Translations under genes and position numbers: made by a program
Part shown: positions 9,401 to 21,926 of the stretch, one piece after another
Layout: every line of letters begins with the position of its first letter
How positions within the stretch are numbered: the first letter of the stretch is position 1
The notes under the pieces: generated by a model
The model's input: only the letters and a program-made list of their open reading frames with translations
Database searches by the model: none
What the model was told of the DNA's origin: nothing
NCBI GenBank assembly: GCA_009801015.1
Contig: VHZZ01000682.1
Span: forward strand, 97,940 to 157,128
Source of the DNA: Silene noctiflora
Lineage: Eukaryota; Streptophyta; Magnoliopsida; Caryophyllales; Caryophyllaceae
Direction of reading: 5' to 3'
DNA length: 59,189 nt

Positions 9401-12352
9401 ATCATACACAAGGAAATCTAGTAATTGTGTTTTATCATGAATTCAGGTTAATGTTTGCATGGAATACTCAAGGAAAGTTCCTGTTGGGGATAATAGTAAT
9501 CCTGCTGCTCTCTCTGCCGATTCCAAGGTGATAGACTTTGGATCTGTGTTCCTGGCTCCTCAGTCAAAAGGCGAAGGAGTCGATTCTTCAACTGTGTCAT
9601 CTACCGCCGGTGGACAGCCAGCTGGGTATAATGTTGCCGAAATGTTGGTTGTGCGTGGCTTGGCTGAAGCAGTAAAACATCGGGATTTTGAAGAAAGATC
9701 GAGTTATTATGATGCCCTTTTGGCAGCTGAATCAAAAGCTATTGCTGGTAGGAAAGGGAAACACTCTTCTGGTGAGCCCCCTGCACATCACATCCAAGAC
9801 CTTACTACTGTGAGTAATACCATCACATCTTACCTCTTAGCACTTCCGTTTCCCCTCAGTTGTCTTTTATAGTTAACTTGAAGAACTGGGTCTTGTATGA
9901 GCGGTTTCATATGCCCAATACTTGTGTATTCCTCATTTAATTCTGTGGTTAATAGGCTGGCCTTTGAGACGTCTTATTCAAGTATTGTGTACCTGAAGTG
10001 ATTTAACGAAAGTATTCTCATCTCTATTATCAATATTTCAGGCATCAGGAAAGAAAGCCAAGGATTTCTTACCCTTTTTGCAACGAAGCAGGAGGCTTTC
10101 TGCAATTGTTGAATATGTACTCAGTGGTCATCGATTCAAGCTTGTAATTCCCAAGGAAACGTGCAGCATTGCCTTTTCACTCTCTGGTGTTAGGTGTCCT
10201 GGGCGAGGTGAGCCTTACTCTGAAGAAGCAATTGCGTTAATGAGGAGAAGAATACTACAAAGAGATGTTGAGGTATTGTATTTCTTTTATTGAATAAGAC
10301 GGATTTCCACCCTCGCACCATGATTGATCCAATTTTTTTCCCTCAGATTGAAGTGGAAACTGTGGATAGGAATGGAACTTTCTTAGGATCCCTTTGGGAA
10401 TCTAGAACAAACATTGGGGCAGTGTTACTTCAAGCTGGGCTTGCTAAGTTTCAAGCCTCTTTTGGTGCAGACCGGATTGCAGATTCCCATCTCCTCGCTC
10501 AAGCTGAGGAGTCTGCCAAAAGGCAGAAGTTGAAGGTAAAGCAAACGTGCTGCTGCACAAATACTTGTGTAAAATCGCCTTACATGAGTGTTAATGTAAA
10601 ACCATATTATCCTAATATCGACTTCCAAAATTCGGAAGTAACTGGTTCATTATCAGGATGGTTTTACACTATATTACTGTAATGACGGTTTGATTGCTAC
10701 AATACCTGATTTCTCATCATATCATTTTCAAACTCACTTTTTAACTATTCATATGGCTCTAGATATGGGAAAGTTATGTTGAAGGGCAGGAAGTTGCTAA
10801 TGGTTCATCTGTTACTGAAACCAGAAAGAAGGAGGTCCTCAAGGTAGCTATCTGAGATTGATTGTGCAGTACCTTATTATATCATATCGACTCGTGCTTC
10901 ACTATTTGAAATTGAACTCATTGTTTTCACCATTGCAGGCTGTTGTCACTGAAGTTCTTGGCGGTGGCAAGTTTTATGTTCAGACCGTTGGTGATCACAT
11001 GGTGGCTTCCATCCAGCAGCAGCTTGCTTCCCTGGATATTGGGGAAGCGCCTGTACTTGGCAGCTTCAATCCCAAGAAGGGTGATCTGGTTCTTGCTCAA
11101 TTCAGTGCAGATAATTCATGGAACCGAGCTATGGTAAGATATGTCACCCTCCTAGTGCCCATACTTGTATAATAGAAGTTCAAGTGTGATCGGGATACTT
11201 AATTTTGGGTAGCATTTTTTTTTCAACAAGCAAATTTTATTCAGGCACTAAAATACAGTACCAGGAATAAAAACTACGCATGATGCAGTTTCCAAAAACC
11301 CAAAATCAAGGGTAGTAAAGGGGAAAAGTTTAAATTAAGGAAATGAAGACTTGGTATCAAAAATATGTGTTTTTAACCATATATATGACTCGGAATTTTT
11401 TTTTGTTTATTGTTATGATAGATTGTGAACGTTCCTCGTGGTGGTATTGCTCAATCACCAAAAGACGAGTTTGAGGTTTTCTATATTGATTACGGTAATC
11501 AAGAAGTAGCTCCTTACAGCCGCTTACGGCCTCTACCCCCTTCTGTACACTCTGCACCTGGATTGGCTCAACTCTGCAGTCTCGCTTTCCTCAAGGTGCC
11601 TAGCTTAGAGGAGGACTATGGACAAGAAGCAGCCGAGTATTTGAGTGAGCTAACCCTCAGCAGCTCCCAAAAGTTTAACGTTGTGATCGAGGAAAGAGAC
11701 ACGTCTGGTGGGAAAGTAAAAGGTCAAGGAACTGGGACACTCCTCCTTGTGTCTTTGGTTGATGAGGAGAGCAGCTCGAGCGTTAGTGCTGCCTTGTTAA
11801 AGGTAATGGCTCACGCCCATGTTTGTTTTAAGATCTTCATGAAACTTATTTGTAGGCCGGAACAAAAATGCTTCGTTTAAACTTGTTAAAAGACCAGTAG
11901 ATTGGATTATCTGTTTTCATACTGGTGGAACTTAGACTGGCCAGGACTTGTAGGGTTGAACTTAAAGTGTCGTTAATCTGCGCCTAGGTCGACTAATTAA
12001 GTATTTCATCTTCATTAATTTAGAGTAAGGCTCCATACACGTAACCCTGGCCGACATCTCACCATACTTTCTGCGATTCTTTAATTGAATCTTAGTTGGG
12101 ATTTGTTATTCTTGGGGTTCGCATGGTGAATGTATGATAACTCGAGATGTATATGTCTTCCAGGCTGGACTAGCTAGATTAGAAAAGCGAAGAAGATGGG
12201 ACACCAAAGAAAGGAAGGCCGTCTTCGATGAGCTGGAAGAGTTCCAGCAAGAAGCAAAAACCAGCCGTAGTGGAATGTGGCAGTACGGCGACATTCAATC
12301 TGATGACGAGGATTCTGCCCCACCTGTGAGGAAAGCAGCTGGCAAGCGTTGA
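6500..12352 (+). CDS. TSN1: Tudor-SN (TSN/SND1/p100) RNA-binding nuclease-fold protein
   Basis: Sixteen coding exons: 6500-6649, 7009-7083, 7249-7380, 7493-7588, 7808-8014, 8126-8341, 8440-8547, 8903-9073, 9155-9352, 9447-9809, 10042-10272, 10347-10535, 10763-10843, 10939-11133, 11422-11802, 12164-12352. They give about 993 residues, the usual plant TSN length. Four staphylococcal-nuclease-like domains occupy roughly residues 10-670. They are followed by a Tudor domain around 760-850 (aromatic YIDYGNQE motif) and a fifth, split SN domain to the C-terminus, which ends in acidic SDDED and basic residues. TSN is a cytoplasmic protein that binds RNA, sits in stress granules and P-bodies, and in plants helps stabilise stress mRNAs such as those for gibberellin synthesis. 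The start codon is the first ATG after the leader intron. All 15 coding introns are phase 0. I see no breaks; the splice model is by eye. Confidence 0.97.
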
Positions 12353-13505
12353 TTAGTGCCTGATATTCTAATCGTAGTTGGCTTGCTAGAAGTGAAAGAG
12401 AGAGAGAGAGCGAGAGAGAGTCGAGAGATCATGCTGAAAAAATCACATCTTATTTTTATTTGCGAATTCCCAATTTTGTTATTTCTTTTTTCTCTATTTC
12501 TTTTTATATGTACCTCTTCTACGAATTTCAGGCACCAATAGACGACACAATTTTGATTTTTTTTGTTAGAATTAGTCGAATAATTCACTTTGCCTCCATT
12601 GGGAGGCGGTACATGTATCTCAATAGAACGGTACCATGTTTAATTTTATGTAGATCGAGTTTTTCTTTAATTACTCTCGCTGATCCACCAACTGGTTTAC
12701 CTATCATGAGTGTGCTTCCGCCTCCATTTGGCAGTAGATCACCGGTTTTGACTTGCTGGCCCATAACTACTATCATTGTTTTTCCTAATCTTTTTAATCA
12801 TATTTGAAAATCTTCGAAGCCATGTATCAAATATTTTTATCGAGTGATACAAGCTCTCAATCTTTTAAACATTGAACGAGCGTTTTATTGTTGACACTTA
12901 GAAATCAATAAAGCGGAGTAGGAGAATGCTGCCGATCAAGTCACTGTAGGTATCCGCAATTTTTTTTCTAAAAACAGTAACAGGAAGTCAGGAACCTCAA
13001 AGGCATTTTTTCCTCGGCCCAATGTAAGAGCATGATGTAATTTACCTCCATTTGTGTACAATTCACACATCATTACTATCCGAAATTGTGACAAAAATGT
13101 CATGTATCGAAGCTCTATGTTGATGGTAGCAGACTATTGCACCATATTACTTTGCATAGTATTACTCTGGAGATGTTTATTATTACGCGGGGCTTTGTCA
13201 CAGTGAAATCAGTAAATAAGCAGAAACCTCGTGTATTGGATTTCACTTTCACTCGATAAACATGATACATCATTCTGACATATTTACTCGAAAAATTATA
13301 CAATAGCTACCATGGATCAATCCGAGTATGTACAGGTGACGGACCTATAAAATACAACTTGAATTTTGGACTACAAGAAGCTGCGAAGAACCAAAAAAAA
13401 AAAAAACTTCTAGTGATCTACGGATTCTATCAGAGATGTGGTAAACACCATCAAATGTGGTAATTAGAAATGACTTCATTTCATTTTTAAGTGGAACTAA
13501 CCGTA
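12353..13505. other. 3' flanks of two convergent genes
   Basis: TSN1 ends at 12352 and the NIPA8-like gene ends, from the other strand, at 13506. The TSN1 3' UTR begins with a GA-rich microsatellite (about 12395-12425). AATAAA-type signals are present (for example near 12906). Nothing else coding is seen. Confidence 0.6.
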
Positions 13506-16500
13506 TCAGATTTGCGAGACCCTTGAACTCGTTTCGAGTAGGTTTACACCGTCCTCATCCATTGGGATCTTACTCCAACCAGCGCCTCTCATGGGAAAAA
13601 ACTTGGCCCGGTCGACGGTTGCACTGCCTCTAAATCCAGTTATCTTGGATGATAACATAGGCATCGCTAGAACTGAGGATGCATTTATAGAATCTTCTCC
13701 CAATCCTAAAGCTATTAGGCAAGTGGTCTGACAGTAACGAAGTTTCAACAGCAAGTCAGTCAGTCAGCGTCAGAAATTGTGAGATGTACAATCAATAAGG
13801 GCGTGATTAAGAGTATCGTACATAATTAGAGGTAAAGGTATAATAGCCGTTACCTTTGCTTTGAGCACGAGATCCATAGCTTTTGTCAACACCAACCGCA
13901 AAAGCGGTTTCATCTCTTTGTTTTGTGTATCCTCGGATGTTGTAACAATCAACCTACCATAGGTTCACAAATAACAGATAAGATCAACATTGTAAACAGT
14001 AGAAAGACGGCTTTCTGAATTCTGCCACCAAACAGGAGAGGAAAAGCCTCGAGACTGTAAATTGATCAACGGACTGACCAACGCCAACCTAATCTTATCT
14101 GGCCGTTATTTAAACAAAGAACTGATAGATAGCAAATTGAACACTGAACTTTCAGTAGACATAGATTCCCCCACCTCATAAAAAAACAAAGGAAAGTTTT
14201 TCACCTCTTGGCTAATTTCACTTTGGTGCCCTAGTGCTTGACAAATTCAACTTCGCTAAATTCCATTTCGTAAATTTATGTGCAATTCACCTAAGCATTT
14301 TATTCACGTTTATTTTTGTATTTTAGTAAGATCGTTAGCAATTTAATTAATTATGCCATGTGACCTCATTGGTCACCAAATTTAACATAATAGATTAGGC
14401 TTCTTTTCGTATTTCATTATGCCTAAAAACGTCATCAAATTTAGATGAAATATACCTATGTCACTGTGTAAGATCATAAGTAGACTAATACTAATCCAAC
14501 TCCATGGGAAATAACCAGCAGGGAAATTGCGCAAACATAATGTATCAGAATAGAAAATAGAACTCTTTTGTACCTTTCTCCGTCAGCTGAAACACCTGAC
14601 GATGTTATAGTGTCCAAGGAACTATCTTTGACTTCACTACCTAACAATAGTTCAAAAGTTAAATTATTTTTTCAGGAATTCCAACTTTAAGTCAATGCAT
14701 TCCACGATCAAAATATATACCTTTAGCTTCGTCAGGGGCAAGCAAAAATATGCCTATGAACACCGACGTCATTCCCAGAATAAACATTGTCGTTCGTAGA
14801 GTGTTAAAGACCTACTCAAGGCAATACAACAAAATCTACTTGTCAATATCATTAAATTACCAGCACACATTTCTGGCCACAAGCATACATGTCAGACACA
14901 AGCACCTTGCAGATACTCAAGGACATGTTTCTAAGGATAACTACATACACAGCACTCAAAAGTTAGTTTCATGTAAGATGGTGAGAGCTGAACAGTTTGA
15001 AGGCTTCACAACCATATAATAAAATGGTTTAAGTACGACATAGAGCTTTCACGTTAATCATTGTAGACTTGACACCTCACTTTGGCTGCGTATGGAACTT
15101 AACGCAAAGCACCAAATGTATTATACTGCAAAAAGAAAGAACATGAGATAAGAAAGATCACCTGATATTCCTGAAAGTACACAAATCCTGTACAAATTGA
15201 GAAAAATGTCCATGCAATCTGAAACATGGGAACTATCACAATGGCATCAAAAAACGCCAATCCTTCATTCAACCTAGCCATCTGCATAAAGAAAAATGTC
15301 GAGACACAACTGTCAGGGATATGAACAAATAATGAACCATGCCATAGCTAAAAAGTGCTATAAACCTTACCCAGAAGCCAGCCGTGCTAAGAAACAACAG
15401 AAGCATGGAGTATGTAAACCAAGTGTGTAATGGATAGCTACTGGACATAGCTAATCTGAGGAGATTAGAGCTGCAAAGAAAAAAAAAAGAATTAGATGAA
15501 GACCCACATTAGGCAATACAAACAATCAGAACGAAGTTAACACAGCAAGTCACAGTTGGGAAATGACATTACAGAGACTTAGCAAACAAAACAGAACAAG
15601 ATCCTACTGCTCCTGAAACTACTGCATAAGAGAAAGGAAGCAACATCTTCCAATATGACTTGAATTCATGCCCAGAAGTAGCAATAAGTTCTCCTTTCCT
15701 GCAAAGGTCAAGAAGATACCATTACAAAAGATGGCGAGGTCTGGATTGTATACAAAATTATTACTGGGAAAAGAACACAGCAGAAATTTTAATCTATTCC
15801 TGGATCTACACAAATACGGCACAATAGACAATTTACTATGCTATTTAAGTCAACCAGGGGCTGACCTGTACATGTAGTGATGGACAGCAACAATAACTAC
15901 CAAAGTTAAGCAATACAGCAGGAATGTAATGTTACTGTACTTCTCTGCCAACTGCTCTGGTGTATAAACTGCAGGGAAAAAAAATCCAGAATAAAAGCAA
16001 AATCAATTTACAAAAGAGAAAGGAAATGATTACAGTCTCCAACCAAACAAAAAAAATAGAGAATATGGAGTAAATCCGGCATGGCGGCATTCATCTGATT
16101 AATGTTCTATCTTCCAAAACATTTCAAATTTTTTTTTTTCCAGTGGAACTCACTAAATATAAGTCTGCTGACTTAGCCATCTCAAAGAAGACAATATGCC
16201 ATCTCAAAACGATGTAACTAATTCCTCAGCAATATTCTCTCAAAGATGCAAAGCAAATTGAAAGTCATTACATTTCAAACGAAGAGACATTTGAAACTTT
16301 TCAAGTAGTTCCTGAATGATATATTGCTTCAGAAGGGATAGTACACGTATTGGTCCTAACCTACTAGTAAGCAGACAGCAACATATCAAAGAGACATTTT
16401 CATTAAGCTTGTAAATAATGATATCTAAGACTATTTTCCGCTTCAAGTTATATCAAGACATACCAGGTGACTGATGATTGCCGAAAGCAACGAGGAAAAC

Positions 16501-18191
16501 ATTTCCTAGCACGATAAAGGCTGTCGCAACCAATACCCTGGAGAACAAAACAGAGCAGGTTGATCGATCTTAACATACTAATAAGAAAGGGAACTAACAC
16601 TCACAAAAGATTGTGACTTACTTGACCGAGATCTTTTTGTTCAAAACAAAGTAAGCGAATGCAATGTTAGACACAAACTGCACAGATCCTAAAGCTGCAA
16701 GAAGGGACTGCCAAGCAACCAATATCAGAGAAAGAGAAGATAAAGAGAACGCTGAGATTTGTACTAAAGAAAGTTAAATAAAAACTAGAAATGTAAGTTA
16801 AATAGTCGATCGTTAGTGTGTTCATATTATCCAAAATCCAAGTAAAGCAAAGTCAGAATGAGATGGACCCTTTTGATATTAACTCACCTGAGCAGCATAT
16901 CCAAATGAGATGAAGTTCAAACAATTCCCAAAAGCAAAAAATAGAAGGCCTGCAGAAGAGTAATAGAAGGCGTCATAAGACGAAACAGTCTTTCAAGGAA
17001 GTAAATGGGCTTCTCAAAGTTTACCGACTCTCCATGTCTGAAAATGAATAATGGGCTTTAGTGCATTCTTCCCAACTATCTCTTTGTTCTCTAGCATAAA
17101 CCTTTCTCTCTGTAAAACATTCATTCAGGTTAATGAAAAGGTTAGCATATATTCGACAGTACGATTTTTTAGGGGTGGGGGCGGGGAAGGATGCGAAACT
17201 TGCTGATTGAAGAAGCAACAGCTTAAACGACGTAGCAGCCTTAAAAAAAATAATCCAACAAACTTTATATTGGGCTTGAATCGCAACATTTCAAAAACTC
17301 ATTACTTCATCTCAAACACATTTAAAGGGGAATGATCAAACCAACACTTGAATAGCATATGCTATTTGAATGTATGTCAAACACTCTTTCTCTTGAACCG
17401 TCTCCAAAATGATCGAACCAACACTTGAATAGCATATGCTATTTGAATGTGCAGCAACATATTTTGCAAAACAATTGATATATGAGTGCATAGCTCTAAA
17501 GTGCACAACTTTGAAGATTTCCCCATAAATGCAACTTGTAGCCAACATACTAAAGAAAATAAGCCAAATGGAAATAATTTCTTTAAAAATTAACAGCAAC
17601 GGTATTATGTGCAGTACCGTAGTACGTGGAAAAAATAATAAGCGAGTTCTAATAGACCGTAACAATGGTTAAGACGGAGGTATTGTAGACAACAGGTCAC
17701 AGGTTCGAATCCCCCCTACCCCTCTATTGTAATAAGACTAAGAGCGCGCTTAGTGCCGCTTCGTTAGACCAAAAAAAAAACAATGGTCAATGGAAAAAGT
17801 GTGGGGTTGAGGAATAGAAATTATGGAAGCAAATTGACTCCTTTTGTAACTCATTACATATATCACATTCATATTCAAATGAGGTCCTAAAACTCGACAA
17901 TTCTTTGAGACGGCGAGTTAAAAGTCACTTACAATACGCATGCATTTGATTGCTTACATGATGCAAGACTACATCCTACAGAGATTTGTAAAAGAAACAA
18001 ATACAGCAGATCACATGCTATAGTATAGATTATACAACTTCAAGAGAATAACAGAAGAGACAATATTCTAAAAAGTACTCAGACACGCAATGGCATACCT
18101 CTGTATGGCCTAATTTTAGAAGGTTTGTCCCAAAGTTAATTGCAATACTTCCAAAAAGATTGATGAAGGCTCCAATAACCCACTCTCCCAT
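13506..18191 (-). CDS. NIPA8: NIPA8-like magnesium transporter
   Basis: Thirteen coding exons in transcript order: 18191-18099, 17109-17025, 16949-16888, 16707-16622, 16537-16464, 15968-15866, 15698-15573, 15470-15371, 15281-15162, 14811-14721, 14640-14574, 13953-13854, 13727-13506. They give about 442 residues, matching the Arabidopsis At3g26670 type (about 441). The protein opens MGEWVIGAFINLFGSIAI and has a series of hydrophobic segments typical of the NIPA (DUF803) family, with the later segment ARLNEGLAFFDAIVIVPMF also family-like. The hydrophilic C-terminal tail carries a conserved SSKITGFRG stretch. NIPA proteins are multi-pass membrane proteins linked to Mg2+ transport; the plant member's exact substrate is inferred. 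The frame stays open through all exons. Introns hold a SINE and small duplications; a leader intron upstream holds a hAT MITE. Confidence 0.93.
17332..17451. repeat. Two-copy direct repeat around an ATAGCATATGCTAT palindrome
   Basis: Within NIPA8-like intron 1, about 45 bp at 17332-17376 recurs at 17407-17451 with one or two differences. Each copy contains the 14-bp palindrome ATAGCATATGCTAT. The repeat period is 75 bp. Confidence 0.85.
17661..17787 (+). mobile_element. tRNA-derived SINE
   Basis: The body is about 17670-17778. It has an A-box-like TGGTTAAGACGG near the start and a B box GGTTCGAATCC at about 17702, and it ends in a run of ten A. It is flanked by a 9-bp duplication AACAATGGT (17661-17669 and 17779-17787; the right copy overlaps the A tail). 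It lies in intron 1 of the NIPA8-like gene, opposite to the gene's transcription. Pol III boxes, A tail and duplication together identify a SINE. Confidence 0.85.
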
Positions 18192-18598
18192 GGCGTCGAA
18201 GGAGCCCTAATGTATATACTTAACTAGAAGTAAAGTCCTCAAATCGCAACTTCTACAGAAAACATATGAACGCCAATGCTTCCTCCAAAGGTGATAAGCA
18301 AGGTCAAATCCATCACCAAAAGCAGAGGGACATCATTGGCACTGTCCCTGTCCATCAGTTTCAACTTCATTAGAACCATAACTTCTAAGTGCAAGGCATA
18401 TTCGCAGCAAAGTCATGATTGGACAATGCACAAAATTTAAAACAAAAAACAAATCTTCATACGAGTAAATCTGGGCCAAGCAAGTGACGACTGACGACAA
18501 TGAACTTACAAAGCTTTATCATAATTGCATAACCGTAATACACGACAGGAACAAATATGATTCTCAAAATCTACCATTTGGAAAACCGAAGAACACTA

Positions 18599-18903
18599 GT
18601 GACTACCTAGGTAGCACGAAAACGGACACGGACACGTGATACGGCATCCCATGAAATTTAGGACACGGGACAAATTATTTAAATTTAATAAAATATAAAT
18701 GTTATAGTTAAAAATAACGTGTGATTTTATTTTTGTAATGTATTTGATATTAAATTTAAATAAGTGAAGGTAAAATTTGACCTTGACTATAACTAATTCT
18801 CATTTCCCACCCAAACCCATCTTTTAATCAATCTCTTTCAACATCTCACTCCTCGTCTAAACTATAACACGTTTAGGCGTGTCCGTGCTACCTAGGTGAC
18901 TAC
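18599..18903. mobile_element. hAT-type MITE
   Basis: The element is 18607-18895 (289 bp) with a perfect 12-bp terminal inverted repeat CTAGGTAGCACG/CGTGCTACCTAG and a perfect 8-bp target duplication GTGACTAC on both sides (18599-18606 and 18896-18903). Eight-base duplications are the hAT signature. The interior is AT-rich and noncoding. Confidence 0.92.
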
Positions 18904-19526
18904 CCTATGCACTCAAACCTACATTCTTCTGACCACCAATCACAACATAACTGAATACATGATTTTTGACATTCAATTCAATAATGCCCCCCGAATGATT
19001 TGAGATTTTTTACCATCTTAGCAATTACTAACAGCAGGGGGAGCTACATAGAAGCAAGGGGTAGCCCTCGCTACCCCGAATCCCAAAAATTAGTTGAAAT
19101 TATTGATTTCCGCTAACTAAAAATGTTTAAAATGCAGTCTTAACAAAGATACTAAACTACTAGAAGAAATTTTGCTCCCCTAAAATTTCGCTTCTGGCTA
19201 TGTGCCCTACCGGTATACCAAACAATTGTGATCCCTTAACCAAGTAACCTGTATAATGCATCAACCAAAATAGCAAATCAAACTAGTTGACCATCTGACA
19301 GAATCCAACTACCGATTTCGCAAAAAGGTGTTCACACTAAGGGATCGAGATATGATCAACCCACAAACAAAAACATGGATTACAAAGAAAAGGAAATTAA
19401 CCCATTATTTAGCTCAATAATTACATAATAATGCAACCCTAGAAACCACAAAAATAATCAAAAACAATAAAACAAAGCTCAAAGAAATCCATAATGCATC
19501 TAATTGATCTACGAAAAACAACACCA

Positions 19527-19678
19527 ACCCACAAAATATTATCATCTAAACAACAAAACCCAGAAATCAGTTAATCAATTAATGTACTAATTATACCCAA
19601 TTAACCCACAATATATTAGCATCTAAACAACAAAACCCAGAAATCAGTTGATTAATTAATGTAGTAATTACAAAAATT
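19527..19678. repeat. Two-copy tandem repeat, unit about 76 bp
   Basis: The stretch starting CCCACAAAATATTATCATCT near 19528 recurs from about 19604 with few differences, including the shared core CAACAAAACCCAGAAATCAG. It lies in the inferred leader intron of the NIPA8-like gene. Confidence 0.9.
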
Positions 19679-19860
19679 AATCTAAAAAAGTAAAAGAAAT
19701 TGAGCTTCAGAAAGATGGAAACCTGTAGCAAAAGCCTCAAGTTTGATTTATGAAGAACCCTAAAATGTTGGAAAAATTAAATGATGATTATAGAAAGATG
19801 ATGACTTTATTATGAAATGAAAATGAAAAAAAGTGGGTTGATTGTAATAATAATTGGATC

Positions 19861-20158
19861 CCAAAATTCGTATTTGTAAATTACCGGATCTTACGGAAAC
19901 TAATAATTTGTTTTTTTTTGTTTTTGTATAAAGGATAATTTGATACTTTGATCAAAATTTGTATAGTTTTGGATTAATGTTGATAATTAATGAGTTTATT
20001 GGATCATGTAATTTAATGAGATTTTAATTTTTATTTGAAAAATTAATGATTTTTTTTTTTTAAAAAAAACGTAAGTTGTTGGGAGAATATGGAAGGCCAC
20101 GAAGTCATATGATAGAAGAGGAAGGTGTTTGGTCAATTTTGACAATTTAACAACTTGA

Positions 20159-20199
<41 letters not shown>

Positions 20200-21300
20200 C
20201 TAAATGATAGATATCATGAAAACAACATGCATGATAAATGTAAAATTTATAGATGCTATCTTTTATAAAATTTAAATTAAAAATGCGTAATAAATTAGTC
20301 TGATATTATATGTATGTATGTGAGTATAACTGTATAAGACACTAAGTTATAAAATAAAAATTTTGTCCTTGTCGAAATGTAACAAGTCAAATGTTATGAT
20401 AATGATTTGTTACAAAGAAGCAGGTGACGGTTTGATGTGTTAAGTTTGGAGTCGAAACTCTTTTAAGTAACATAAATATATGTTCTTCGCAATTTGTTAT
20501 TAACTTCACTGATTGACATTGATTCATTAGTGTACTAACTCCATTAATTCGATTTATACTGATTCTGTTTAACTAGAGGTCATGCTTAAAAACGTATTGG
20601 CCGCCATTCTTACGTTGGGAGCATATTATTAAATTTACAGACAAATGTGACCACTTTTGAAAACCAAATTATCTTAAGCGGTAAAACTAACTGAACAATT
20701 ATGGTTACATTTAACCATAAAATGATCATAACATCCCGTCATTTTCAAAAGAGCGAAAATTATGGGTCTGAAACAAGAATTTGGGGCTAGTTGTTGGCTA
20801 GAACCTTGAACCTACCAAGTAATTGAGACAAACAAAGCGACAATTGTCGGTGTATTGTTTGTTGTAACAAATGGAATCAACATGGTGATTGTTGTCTACT
20901 AGACTAGAATAGTAATCCTTCATTTTAATCAACCAACCTTGAACCTTATTTGACTTTTTATAACAAACAAATATAACTGAAATGAAAAGAGCAACACATG
21001 GAATAATGTTTGGCTTTAAACTCTGAATACAAATATTCTATGTGTCTTGTACCTTGAGGTCGAAATTTATGAAAAGAAGAATCACCTCAGTTTTGTGCAT
21101 AAGAACCAAAGGATTAACTTTTCATATTTTTGGCTTCTTGCAACCTGATAATTAAAGCAGAGATAACTCATTATCCTTAAAATTAGTTTGCACATTTGCA
21201 TCACCATAGTTAATTTCATTTCCATGCGTGGCGAAGCACGAATTTGAAGAACTCGGTAAGGGTGAAAAAATTTCAATGGGTGCGAACGGGTAATAGGTAT
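19861..21300. other. Intergenic AT-rich DNA with a 36-bp poly-T tract
   Basis: No gene seen. A pure T run at 20161-20196 is the only strong feature. It has no obvious pol III boxes or duplication that would mark it as the tail of a minus-strand retroposon. Confidence 0.6.
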
Positions 21301-21719
21301 AAGAGCACCCACATTAAAGAGGATGGTGCATCCTCTTACATCTTTTTTCCTCTAAGAGGATATCCTCTTCAATGTGGGAATAATTTTAACATCCTCTTTG
21401 AAAGAGGAAGAGGAAGAATTCCTTTATTTTTAGAGGAAGTACAACCTAAGCCCTTGTGCCCACTACTCAATAGAATTATTGCATGTGGTTTTATTTTATA
21501 TAATTATCATATCAACCTTTATAAAAAAAATAATTAAAATATGAAAGAGGAAGTAGATAAGATCCTCTTTGATGTCGGAAAAAAATTTAGAAGAAGAGTA
21601 TGAGAAGGATGTAAATAGTGGAAAATGAGTTGGATGAAAGAGAGCGTGAGTTGTCAAAAAGATAATGAGAAAGAGAGAAAATAAGAGCAAGAGTAGATAC
21701 TCTTCAATGTGGATGCTCT
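21301..21719. mobile_element. MITE with GAGCAYCCACATT ends and internal GAGG subrepeats
   Basis: The left end reads AAGAGCACCCACATTAAAGAGG and the right end is the near-complement (CTCTTCAATGTGGATGCTCT). The interior is built of CCTCTT/AAGAGG motifs on both strands, so the element can fold over much of its length. The target duplication is unclear, so the superfamily is open. Confidence 0.7.
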
Positions 21720-21926
21720 AAGGAAAATTCGAAAAAAGTTTGGAATTTAACCTAGAATTTTGAAATTTTCATCCTACGGTGGGGGTGGGTGCTTCTGCTA
21801 GCCCTCTCTGGGGTCCGCCACTAAATTGCGCCAATATCCACGAAGAATATTTTTGATCAAAATGTATACAAACAAAATGAATGAAGGGTGTATCTGCTTT
21901 CGAAATGCCTGTCAAAAATACAGAAA

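Larger units (their letters stand above)
18192..19860 (-). promoter_or_regulatory. NIPA8: NIPA8-like 5' leader with a leader intron
   Basis: On the minus strand a leader exon appears to end CTACAG at about 19724, followed by GTTTCC. A plausible acceptor TTCTGTAG lies at about 18254, giving a short second leader exon that runs into the ATG at 18191. The leader intron of about 1.5 kb contains the hAT MITE 18607-18895 and a two-copy 76-bp tandem repeat at 19527-19678. Splice sites are by eye. Confidence 0.5.

Noticed and set aside
20161-20196. Poly-T run as the tail of a minus-strand SINE
   Set aside because: No pol III boxes and no flanking duplication found next to it.
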